Positions 33,057 to 40,855 of a stretch of DNA of 64,000 bases are shown here, one piece after another. A program made the position numbers and the translations under genes. The stretch's first letter is position 1, and each line of letters starts with the position of its first letter. Origin of the DNA: Streptomyces sp. NBC_00078 (GTDB lineage Bacteria > Actinomycetota > Actinomycetes > Streptomycetales > Streptomycetaceae); assembly GCF_026343335.1 (NCBI RefSeq), contig NZ_JAPELX010000001.1, positions 8,928,001 through 8,992,000 of the forward strand, written 5' to 3'. The notes beneath the pieces are model-generated. The model made no database searches. It saw only the letters and a list, made by a program, of their open reading frames with translations, and was not told the DNA's origin.

Positions 33057-34014
33057 GCAGTGCCTCGCGTAGCTCCTGGGACTTTCCCGCGAGGAAGAGG
33101 CCGAGCCGGTGCCGGTTCACCTCGGGCAGCCGCTCGGTCACCTGCTCGTCCACCCGGGCGAGAAAGCCTCGGCCCAGGTCCAGGGCCGTTGCCATCGCGT
33201 CATCGGTGTTCTCCAGCAGGGCGAGCATCGCGATACGCAGGTCGCCGAGGCACATGTCGCGCTCGTAGACGGGCAGCAGTTCGGGGGCGTGCTCGCGGAG
33301 GATGTCCCCGGTGACCACCATCATGCGCATGCGGGCCGCGATGTTGTCCGGCTCGTACAGGCGCTGCGTGATGGAGCGTTCCCCCGCTTCCCGGATGCGC
33401 CAGTGGTAGACGACCTGCCCGACCACGTCCACCGACCGGGCCTCGATATGGGCCCGCACGGTGACCGGCGCGTCCTCGTACTGGGGGAGGGAGAAGGCGA
33501 AGCGGTGCTGGTCCCAGAAGGACCGGCGGAACACCTTGTTCCAGATCATCCGGTCGAGGATCAGAGCGCGGTCGCGGGTGATATGGGTGCGGCTGCGCGG
33601 GGCGGCGAAGACATCGGCGTAGCGCGGATGGCGGTGTGTCCCGGCGGAGTCGAGGCGCCGGACGTCTCCGGACGCGAAGTCGGAGCTGGTGGACTCCAGG
33701 GACTGCACCAGCGCCCGGTAGGCCGTCGGCGGTACGACGTCGTCGGAGTCGGCGAAGGCCAGATAGGTGCCGGTCGCCTGCTCGGCACCGGCGTTGCGGG
33801 CGGCGCTGAGACCTTGGTTGTGCTGGGTGATGAGGGAGAACCGGTCGTCCTTGGCCACCCATGAAGAGGCGATCTGCCGGCTGGTGTCGGTCGAGCCGTC
33901 GTCGACCAGGATCACCTCGATGTCCCTGAGGTGCTGGGTGGCCAGGGACTCCAGGAGTTCAGGGAAGTAGGGGGCGACGTTGTAGAAAGGAACGACCACG
34001 CTGAGCGTCGGCAT
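33040..34014 (-). CDS. Family 2 glycosyltransferase
   Basis: 324 residues from ATG 34014 with GGGAG upstream; the open frame continues to 34644 only through the overlapping upstream gene. GT-A fold motifs: LSVVVPFYNVAPYFPELLESLATQHLRDIEVILVDDGSTDTSRQIA, then NQGLSAARNAGAEQATGTYLAFADSDDVV (the DxD metal site), and DRMIWNKVFRRSFW. The C-terminal half is helical. It is a cytoplasmic inverting enzyme that transfers a nucleotide-sugar residue; the acceptor is unknown. It resembles GT2 enzymes of cell-wall teichoic acid or capsule synthesis. Confidence 0.9.
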   Translation of the reverse strand: MPTLSVVVPFYNVAPYFPELLESLATQHLRDIEVILVDDGSTDTSRQIASSWVAKDDRFSLITQHNQGLSAARNAGAEQATGTYLAFADSDDVVPPTAYRALVQSLESTSSDFASGDVRRLDSAGTHRHPRYADVFAAPRSRTHITRDRALILDRMIWNKVFRRSFWDQHRFAFSLPQYEDAPVTVRAHIEARSVDVVGQVVYHWRIREAGERSITQRLYEPDNIAARMRMMVVTGDILREHAPELLPVYERDMCLGDLRIAMLALLENTDDAMATALDLGRGFLARVDEQVTERLPEVNRHRLGLFLAGKSQELREALRADGQ

Positions 34015-34025
34015 CTGGGGCTCCC

Positions 34026-34991
34026 TCAGTCCTGGAATGTGCGGGCGAGAATTCCCGTGGCGCAGGCGATTCCCCCTGCGCCCTTGGTGAGTTCCGGTAT
34101 CGGCAGGCGGGCGACGCACTCGACCCCGTGCCGGGACAGCAGGGCCTCCGTCGCGCCCGAGCCGGTCGTCATGAGGACCGCCCTCGGCGCGACCGTGACG
34201 AAATTGAACGCCAGGTGGGTGCGGACCTCCTCGGACTCGGGGATGTCGACGACCGTGAAGCCCAGCTCGCGCAGGTTGCGGATCTCTGCGGGGTTCATGA
34301 TCGAGGTGCGGGCGGCGAGCAGGTCCGCGTCGAGTACCTGAAGCACACCGAGCAGGTGCTGGATGCCGGTGGGGACGGAAAGCCGCAGGACGCGCGCGCC
34401 CTGCTGCCCGGCCTCGTCGGCGACCTGCTGTGCCCCGGCCTCGTTCGTGCGCGCGCCGAGTCCGACGGCGACCAGGTCGGAGCGCAGCCACTGGGCGTCG
34501 GCGCCCTCGAAGACGCCGTCGGCGCCGACGGTCCGGGCCACCGGGATGCCGAGCCGGGCGCAGAGCCTGAGGGTCTGGAGTTCCTCCCCGGCCCGGACGG
34601 CGCTCGCCATCCGGGGAATCACGGCGCCCGCCTTGGTCATCCACAGCAGGTCGCGCGCGTACATCGCGTTGGCGCCACGGTACGGATTCCTGCCGGGGGG
34701 CTCCGGGGCGGGCAGTTCGTGCACGGTGACGCCCAGCGTGCCGTACGCCTTTGCCAGCGCGTCCATGTCGCGGCGGAGCGCGGCGTGGTCGAGTCGTTCC
34801 AGGTGCTGGAGTGCGTCCGGCTCACCGGCGGTGAGGAGCGCGGCCGGCGGGCAGTGCAGGGCGACGTCGGTGAGCCGGTCGAAGTCGCGGCTCACTCGCA
34901 GTGGCGCCCAGTTCCCGCCGGCTGCGATGTCCTCGTCGTGCCGTCCGGCGCGGGCGCGCCAGCCCGGCCCGTGGTAGGCGGCGGCGGTCAC
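34026..34991 (-). CDS. Guanidino-group-modifying enzyme (DDAH / amidinotransferase fold)
   Basis: 321 residues from GTG 34991, which overlaps the sulfotransferase stop by four bases (GTGA). Features of the pentein fold: GANAMYARDLLWMTKAGAVIPRM, FEGADAQWLRSDLVAVGLGARTNEAG (family FEGGD with one Gly to Ala change), the catalytic His in PTGIQHLLGVLQVLDADLLA, and the nucleophilic Cys in the C-terminal AGGIACATGILAR. So Cys, His and acidic residues are all present. Relatives hydrolyse N-methylarginines to citrulline, or transfer amidino groups from arginine (as in streptomycin-type pathways). The context, with sulfotransferase and glycosyltransferase, makes a modification step in a small-molecule or glycan pathway likely. 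Confidence 0.78.
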   Translation of the reverse strand: MTAAAYHGPGWRARAGRHDEDIAAGGNWAPLRVSRDFDRLTDVALHCPPAALLTAGEPDALQHLERLDHAALRRDMDALAKAYGTLGVTVHELPAPEPPGRNPYRGANAMYARDLLWMTKAGAVIPRMASAVRAGEELQTLRLCARLGIPVARTVGADGVFEGADAQWLRSDLVAVGLGARTNEAGAQQVADEAGQQGARVLRLSVPTGIQHLLGVLQVLDADLLAARTSIMNPAEIRNLRELGFTVVDIPESEEVRTHLAFNFVTVAPRAVLMTTGSGATEALLSRHGVECVARLPIPELTKGAGGIACATGILARTFQD

Positions 34992-36316
34992 ACCCACCGG
35001 TCCTCCTCCCCCTTGCGGTAGCCGAGTTCGTCCGCGACGTCGAGGATGCCCGGCTGGTCGACAGCGGGGAGCACGAGGTGGGCCCGTTCTCTCCAGCGTG
35101 CCGGGCGGGGCCGCGCGGTCGCCATCACGACCGGGAGGCTCACCGGACGGGGCGGCTGCGGGATCCCCGCGAACGTGAAGACGGACCGGAGGGTTTGCTC
35201 CCGGGTGGCGGGATCGAGGATCTGCTCGAACGGCACGCGCAGGATGTCGTCCGCGGTGTCGGGGCCCAGTGTGTCCAGGGCGGACCGGTGCGCCCCCGCC
35301 CACTGGTTCGCGCACACCCATTCAAGCGGCTGATCGACGAGTTTCTCCCAGCCTGGGGGGATGTCGAAGTTCCACCAGCGTCGGGCGGCCGCGCCGAGTT
35401 GAGAGTATCCGTCGATCGACAGGGTGTGCCGGTCTGAGACGTCGTAGGAGAAGAATCCCCGGTCGCGCCAGCCGTCGTAGAGCCCGTTCACGCTCGCGGC
35501 GGGGTTGCGGGTGAGGTGGATCACCCGTATTCGGGCGTTGGGCATCAGCCGTCGCAGCACCGGAAGCCGGTAGGCGTCGACCGAGGACTTGATCACTACG
35601 GGGTGGCGCCGCAAGGCGCCGCGGTCGGCGGGGGTGCGGGCCCGGGGGACGACGAACGGCGGTTCCTCGATGCAGTAGCCGTCGTGGGGCGTGCGCAGGC
35701 CGTCGGCGGACGCCTTGCCCCGGAAGGCGGGCGGTACGTCGTAGAACGACGGATCGATACGGGGATGGGTCACGCGGAGGTGGTGCAGGACCGCCGTGAA
35801 CAGTGTGTCCGGCTCGTCGGGTCGTGGACACGTCCCAGCGGCGTGGTCGACGGCCTCCCGCACGCTCGCGTACGCGATTTCCTCCAGCGGCCACTGCAGG
35901 GCGAGACGCCGCGTCGCTGCGGCCGCGTACAGCTGCCGGTCCGCGGCGCTGACGGGGGGACGGGCCGGGCCCGATCCGAGAAGGGACATGAAGTCCCTTG
36001 AGAACGCGGTCCAGTCGAACGCCACGTCCGGCTCCAGGACGTCGGAGCCGTCGCGGCCGCGGTCCAGCCGGTTCAGCTTGTACAGAGCGGTGTGCTCGCC
36101 GGCGATGGACAGCACGTCCGGCTGGTCGGAGAGGATCTGATGGAGAAGGCTGCTGCCGCCCCGGGACGAGGCCACGATGGCCACGGCGCTGGTGACGTGG
36201 GACAGGTCCGCGTCCGTGGCCGGCCGGTCGGGTGCCGCGCCGTCCACCTCGTCCAGCGTGTGCCGGGCGGCGGCGATCGACCGTTCGCGGGAGGGGACTT
36301 CGAAGGCAGGCACCAT
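34988..36316 (-). CDS. PAPS-dependent sulfotransferase family protein
   Basis: 442 residues. The 5'-phosphosulfate-binding loop is AIVASSRGGSSLLHQIL (residues 46-62) and the 3'-phosphate motif is RVIHLTRNPAASVNGLYDGW (264-283). The central region (EEPPFVVPRARTPADRGALRRHPVVIKSSVDAYRLPVLRRL) has a helical insert typical of bacterial carbohydrate or lipid sulfotransferases. No signal peptide or membrane segment. It should transfer sulfate from PAPS to a hydroxyl or amine of the pathway's product. The start ATG 36316 overlaps the upstream GH36-like stop (TGATG), and its own stop overlaps the next start. It is the centre of the coupled operon. Confidence 0.85.
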   Translation of the reverse strand: MVPAFEVPSRERSIAAARHTLDEVDGAAPDRPATDADLSHVTSAVAIVASSRGGSSLLHQILSDQPDVLSIAGEHTALYKLNRLDRGRDGSDVLEPDVAFDWTAFSRDFMSLLGSGPARPPVSAADRQLYAAAATRRLALQWPLEEIAYASVREAVDHAAGTCPRPDEPDTLFTAVLHHLRVTHPRIDPSFYDVPPAFRGKASADGLRTPHDGYCIEEPPFVVPRARTPADRGALRRHPVVIKSSVDAYRLPVLRRLMPNARIRVIHLTRNPAASVNGLYDGWRDRGFFSYDVSDRHTLSIDGYSQLGAAARRWWNFDIPPGWEKLVDQPLEWVCANQWAGAHRSALDTLGPDTADDILRVPFEQILDPATREQTLRSVFTFAGIPQPPRPVSLPVVMATARPRPARWRERAHLVLPAVDQPGILDVADELGYRKGEEDRWV

Positions 36317-38211
36317 CAGAGCCGGCCCTCGCTTCCCGCAGCCCCTTCGAAGACGATGCCGCCGCCGGGCGGGACATCGATGGTCAGCGGGCCCCCAGGG
36401 TGCTCGCGCCCGGTGGTGAGCCGTTCGCCGGTGGGCGACAGGACGCTGAAGGAGAGCCCGTCAGCCTGCGCGTCCACCGTGAGCCGGGTGGCGTACCCGC
36501 CGTTGAGTACGACGGCCGGCCGGTGGACCCGGCACGATGTGGCGGGCTGGAGAACGAAGACGACATCGCGCGCGTCGGCCGCGGCCCGCAGGACGCTGTG
36601 CGAGGCGTTGTCAGCGCTACGGTGCTGCAGGAAGCCGCTCAGGTTGTCCGCGTAGAGCTGGTGATGCCACCGGAGCACGTCCTTGCTTTCGTCGGACAGG
36701 CGCGCGAAGTCCGAGCCGTAGGCCGGGATCCCGGCGGCCAGCATGACGATGACCGACACGGCGACGTCCGTCGGTGTGTCACCCGGGCCGAACGTCTGGT
36801 AGTCGTTGATCGAGGCGGGCGTGTAGGCCTGTACGTGCAGCGTGCGCAGGAAGTTCGTCCGCGGGTCGAACGGGGCGTCGCCGGCGCGCATACAGGTGCC
36901 GTACGGGGTGAGGAACGCCGTGCCGTAGTTCTGCTTGAGTTCGACGATGTAGTCGGGTGAGACCTCGCGGGTACGCCGGTCGGCGTCCTCCAGCATCAAC
37001 TGCAGCCCTATGAGCATCGAGTCCAGATCGTGCTCGTGGTGCGGGCTTTCGCACCGCAGGTCGGGTATCCAGTTGAACAGGTCGTACTTGGCTCCGTGGA
37101 AGCCGTAGTCCTCGACGAGCCGTACGCAGACGTCGGCCATCACCCTGCGCGCCTCGGCGTTCATGAAGCACAGGGAGTAGAACTGCGTCTCGCCCAGGAC
37201 GGGTTCACCACAACTCGGGGCGATGAGCAGGTGACGGCGGTCGGCGAAACAGTCGGCGGCGGGACCGACGGCGTGGGGGGCGCACCAGATGACGGCCCGT
37301 GCACCCATGGCGTCGAGACGGCGTACCAGCCCTTGCATGTCGGGGAACTTGGCGGGATCGGGCTGCCAGTCACCGATGTTCAGGGGGGTGTCGTACGCGG
37401 TGTCGAGGCCGGGGCCGAACCAGCCGTCGTCGATGATGAAGTTCCGGACACCGACATCCAGGCCGATCTTGACGTTCTCCAGGACCATGTCCGCGCTGAT
37501 GTCGTCGCTCGCCCAGTCGGTCCAGCTGCACCAGAAGGGTTCGAACGACTCCCTGACGATGCGGTCCCGCAGCCCGAAGACGGTCCGGGTCCGCTCCGAG
37601 AAGTCCCGAAGGACGTTCAGCCATGGCCCGTGACCGCCTTCCGCCGGCCGGGTGAGGAGATAGACGTGTTCGGTCACGGATCCGTCGGCGGCCGGCACCG
37701 AGCGTGGCAGCGGATACTCCTTGGTGCCGCGCCGGACGCTCACCTCGACGCCACGCGTGTGTACGTTCAGGGCGCGGTTGGAGACGGGTTCCAGGAGGCG
37801 GAGATCGGTCTCGGCGAGGGCGCCGATGACCCCCATGGCCAGTTCCACGTTCCCGTCCCGGCCGGTGAACATGTAGAGCGGAACCTTCACGTCGTTGATC
37901 TTCGACTGGGCGAGCCTGCCGTACTTCCAGAAGCCCGTGACGTGCATGAGGTTCATGAACCACCGGCCACTGTCCGGCGGGACGACCTCGTCGAAGTTCC
38001 CCATCGGGGCGCGCAGCAGATACTCCAGCGAGACGATCCGCTCATCCCTCGGAGGGCGCACAGACACCTGGAAGGGTGCCGTCCTGCCGACGCTGACTTC
38101 GAAGTCGTCCTGGGTGATGTCGGCTGTTTCCCCGAGCGCGAAGGGGCCGAACTCCCTTTCCTCTCCCGATTCGAGCCGAACGATCAGTCGCATGCGTGGT
38201 AACGCGGTCAT
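36316..38211 (-). CDS. GH36-type alpha-galactosidase-like glycosidase, cytoplasmic
   Basis: 631 residues from ATG 38211 (MTALPRM), preceded by AGAAGGG; the open frame upstream to 38241 lies in the leader hairpin. N-terminal ~200 residues are beta-rich. The barrel follows: WTDWASDDISADMVLENV, FIIDDGWFGP (258-267), catalytic nucleophile in KYDLFN (Asp 377), then VELKQNYGTAF and INDYQTFGPGD with the probable acid/base Asp at 470. Clan GH-D (GH27/GH31/GH36) enzymes hydrolyse or transfer alpha-galactosyl and related residues. There is no signal peptide, so it acts inside, unlike the other glycosidases here. First gene of the operon. Confidence 0.85.
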   Translation of the reverse strand: MTALPRMRLIVRLESGEEREFGPFALGETADITQDDFEVSVGRTAPFQVSVRPPRDERIVSLEYLLRAPMGNFDEVVPPDSGRWFMNLMHVTGFWKYGRLAQSKINDVKVPLYMFTGRDGNVELAMGVIGALAETDLRLLEPVSNRALNVHTRGVEVSVRRGTKEYPLPRSVPAADGSVTEHVYLLTRPAEGGHGPWLNVLRDFSERTRTVFGLRDRIVRESFEPFWCSWTDWASDDISADMVLENVKIGLDVGVRNFIIDDGWFGPGLDTAYDTPLNIGDWQPDPAKFPDMQGLVRRLDAMGARAVIWCAPHAVGPAADCFADRRHLLIAPSCGEPVLGETQFYSLCFMNAEARRVMADVCVRLVEDYGFHGAKYDLFNWIPDLRCESPHHEHDLDSMLIGLQLMLEDADRRTREVSPDYIVELKQNYGTAFLTPYGTCMRAGDAPFDPRTNFLRTLHVQAYTPASINDYQTFGPGDTPTDVAVSVIVMLAAGIPAYGSDFARLSDESKDVLRWHHQLYADNLSGFLQHRSADNASHSVLRAAADARDVVFVLQPATSCRVHRPAVVLNGGYATRLTVDAQADGLSFSVLSPTGERLTTGREHPGGPLTIDVPPGGGIVFEGAAGSEGRL

Positions 38212-38218
38212 CGATTGC

Positions 38219-38236
38219 CCTTCTGGTGGCAGAAGG
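38219..38236 (-). promoter_or_regulatory. Leader hairpin sequestering the GH36 ribosome site
   Basis: In the mRNA, CCTTCTG (38236-38230) pairs with CAGAAGG (38225-38219) around the loop CCAC. The second arm is the ribosome-binding sequence of the first operon gene (start ATG 38211). The seven-pair stem could limit translation of the whole coupled operon. No aptamer-like structure was recognised around it. Farther upstream (38240-38350) the DNA is unusually AT-rich, with inverted TTCGGTA copies at 38282-38288 and 38336-38342. Confidence 0.45.
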
Positions 38237-38389
38237 CCCACTCGGTGCGGTGAGCTTGAACTCTGTTACACGCCGTTCACGTTCGGTAGGCAACCATAAG
38301 CAAACACAACACGTCAATTTCCTGCTCAAATTCCTTACCGAATCAACAAAGTTGCATCCAAGTGAACATCCACAGTCACGCGCGCCATC

Positions 38390-38476
38390 GGCGAGGTGTG
38401 GCCGCTGTCCGCGCAGCCGGGATACACCGTCGCCCCCGCCGCCCGGCTGCGTACGCTGAAGCCCCCGGATCCTTAG
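38390..38476 (+). pseudogene. 3' end of an unidentified gene
   Basis: Plus-strand reading IGEVWPLSAQPGYTVAPAARLRTLKPPDP ends at TAG 38474-38476 and is followed 12 bp later by a terminator-like hairpin, so it looks like the genuine C-terminus of a lost gene. No upstream part is found. Family unknown. Confidence 0.4.
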
Positions 38477-38488
38477 GTTCTCGTGGTC

Positions 38489-38518
38489 GTTGCAACACCC
38501 CGGTTCAGGGGTGGCAAC
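38489..38518 (+). terminator. Hairpin after the orphan gene end
   Basis: GTTGC pairs with GCAAC (38489-38493/38514-38518), and inside it CACCCC pairs with GGGGTG (38496-38501/38508-38513) with a GGTTCA loop; two unpaired A lie on the left. Its position just behind a stop codon suggests a terminator left over from the lost gene. Confidence 0.5.
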
Positions 38519-39584
38519 GGACTTCGGGATCCGCAGGACCGGAGCCGCAGGGACCCAGGATGCTGGTCCAGGAGCGGGAGGCATGTTTCCGGCCAACCAT
38601 CAACAGGCGTGCTGGTCAGGCGTGTTGATCCTCGTTGTGCGCCCCGGCCTCCATGACGCAGCGCCTGTGGCGGCGACGTCGAGGTCTGCAGGGCGGCGGA
38701 CCCAAGCCCGCCGGCTGCGGGCTGGCCGAACGGCGAGCCTGTTCCTGGGAGCCGTCACTGCGTTGTCGGCCACGCGGTCGCCGAGATCAACGGGCTCAAG
38801 GGCCGAGGACGGCGGCCGGCGGACATCGGCGCCGCGGCGCTCCCGGGGGCGCCCCATGTGGGCCAGCCTCCGGTGATCCTCGCGCGCCTGGACCACTTCC
38901 GGGCATCCGGCCAGTCCGACGACGCTGCCTCCGCTGCCAGGCACGCTCATCAGCCGGCACCGGTGGCGTGGTCAGACTCGTTGGTGCGCCGCCAGGTACA
39001 CCCGGGCCTGTGCAACGCGGCCGGTCCGCGCAGCCACACAGTCCGGGCACGCCGGACCCCCGGGCGGCAACCGTCTCCACCCCGTTGCGGAGCCGCGCCG
39101 CCGGCCTCTCCTTCGACGGGTCCAGCGGCTCCTCCCGCGTCCAGGTCGGCAACGCACGCCGCAAGCCCCCTGCGGCACACGACACAGCGCCGGGCCCGGT
39201 CCCGGGCCGCGGCGTTCAAGAACACCTCACCTCGCCCTGGAGAGCCCCTACGACGTCCTGCTGGCCGGCCACGTCGGTAACCGACGACAGCGGACTCCGC
39301 ACCGGCAGGGCTGTACCCCTGCGCGATCCGCCCCAGGAACGAGAACGACAGCGTCCTCTCACCCGGTAGGGGAGTCACCCGAAAGGCACCCGCGGCCAGC
39401 AACAGCTTCCCCACCCATCCCGTCGCTTGTGACAACTATCGTGCTTCGGCTCAACAGCCCCGCGCCCGACGGACGGTCCGTGGCAATGATGACGGCACCC
39501 GCGGGGGGAATTCCCGACGCCGCTGATCGACACGGGCGATCCCGGACCCGGGCCCGGAGTGGGCTCGGATCCGGGGGGCGATGG
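38519..39584. other. 1.1 kb without a supported gene
   Basis: GC-rich sequence with many overlapping open frames on both strands, none with a family motif. One plus-strand stretch, AEINGLKGRGRRPADIGAAALPG and HVGQPPVILARLDHFRASGQSDDAAS (38775-38935), has natural protein composition and may be a fragment of a lost gene. Treat the region as intergenic debris. Confidence 0.45.
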
Positions 39585-40724
39585 TCATCCGGCGGTCAGA
39601 GTGGTCCACTTCTGGTGGGAGCCGCCGTGGCAGGCCCAGAGGTTGCGTTGTGTGCCGTCGGTGGTGGAGACGCCGGGGATGTCGAGGCAGCGGCCGGAGG
39701 CGGGGTTGCGGTAGCCGCCGTTGTAGGGCTGCCAGATCTGGTTGGTGCCGCCGTGGCAGGCCCAGAGCTGCACCTTGGTGCCGTTGGCGGTGCCCCCGCC
39801 GGCGGCGTCGAGGCACTTGCCCATGGAGCGCAGGGTGCCGTCGGTGTAAGCGGACCAGAACTGGTTGATGCCATCGCCGCAGCTCCAGGTCTGGGCGGCG
39901 GTCCCGTCGGCGGTGCCGGCGCCGTTGACGTCCATGCACTTGCCGGCGATGCCGGATTCCACGCGTGCGGGGGCGGAAGCGGGATTGCTCAGCCAGCCGG
40001 CGCTTTCGGCGGTCTGGATGCCGCGGTGGAAGGCGTCGGCCATCTTCTGGTAGCCCGCGTCGTTGGGATGCAGGGAGTCGGCCAGGTCGGCCGTGGTCAG
40101 GCTGCTCATGTCCACGTACGCGACGTGCTTGCCCGCGGCCTGGGCATCGCTCACGATCTGGGTAACGGCCTGGTTGTACGCGGGTCGGTACTGCTCCACC
40201 GTGCCGTTGGTGGACACGATCAGGGAGGCCACGAGGACGGTCGCGTCGGGGACGGTGGCGGTGACCTGGTTGACCAGCGAGGTCAGCCGGGCGCCGGCGG
40301 TGGAGGGCTCGAAGTTTCCGTTGAAGTCGTTGGTGCCGATCTCCAGCGTCACGACATTGGGCCGGTAGCGGGTCAGCGCGGCGTCGGCGAGCGCGGCGAT
40401 CTCGTGGATCTTGTGTCCGGAGTGGCCTTCGTTGTCGGGGTCGGACATCGAATCGTTCCGCCCCGTGCCGACGAAGTCCAGCGGATGGCCGTCCGCCGTG
40501 AGCTTGTCCCACAACGCACCTCGGTAGCCGTTGCCCGCGCTGCTTCCACGACCCCAGGTTATGGAGTCGCCCAACGGCGTGACCCGCAAGGGCGTGTTGG
40601 AGGCGGCGGCAGGGGTCACGCCTGCTGCCGTCACTCCGAGCGCGGCGGTGATGAGCGTGTGAGGGACAGAGTCCAGGAATTTCTCATGCAGATGTCCTCT
40701 TGTGACGAGTGATTGCTGGATCAA
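39585..40724 (-). CDS. Secreted SGNH/GDSL esterase with ricin-type lectin domain
   Basis: 379 residues at most. After a signal-like segment (LITAALGVTAAGVTPAAAS) the SGNH hydrolase begins: block I RVTPLGDSITWGRGSSAGNGYRG with the catalytic Ser, block III IGTNDFNGN, block V DSLHPNDAGYQKMADA with Asp and His. Residues ~245-379 form a ricin B-type CBM13 with three QxW repeats (INQFWSAY, TNQIWQPY, SHQKWTTL). Such enzymes deacetylate xylan or other plant polymers outside the cell. The true start is uncertain: ATG 40724 has no ribosome site, whereas AGAGGA precedes a CTG at HLHEKF about 10 codons in. Confidence 0.88.
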   Translation of the reverse strand: MIQQSLVTRGHLHEKFLDSVPHTLITAALGVTAAGVTPAAASNTPLRVTPLGDSITWGRGSSAGNGYRGALWDKLTADGHPLDFVGTGRNDSMSDPDNEGHSGHKIHEIAALADAALTRYRPNVVTLEIGTNDFNGNFEPSTAGARLTSLVNQVTATVPDATVLVASLIVSTNGTVEQYRPAYNQAVTQIVSDAQAAGKHVAYVDMSSLTTADLADSLHPNDAGYQKMADAFHRGIQTAESAGWLSNPASAPARVESGIAGKCMDVNGAGTADGTAAQTWSCGDGINQFWSAYTDGTLRSMGKCLDAAGGGTANGTKVQLWACHGGTNQIWQPYNGGYRNPASGRCLDIPGVSTTDGTQRNLWACHGGSHQKWTTLTAG

Positions 40725-40855
40725 CGGGGCTGAATCGCCGTTTCGACCCTGACCGGCGCCTCAAGCTGAGGGCCAGTGGGCGGGTGAGGCCGGAAAGCCA
40801 TCGCTTTCCGGCCTCACCCGCCTGCTGCCCTACTGCCTTACGCGGGTTGACCCTG

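Noticed and set aside
38635..39435. Several 120-240 codon frames on both strands
   Set aside because: They are mutually exclusive, Arg/Pro/Gly-rich and without motifs, as expected for random open frames in very GC-rich DNA.
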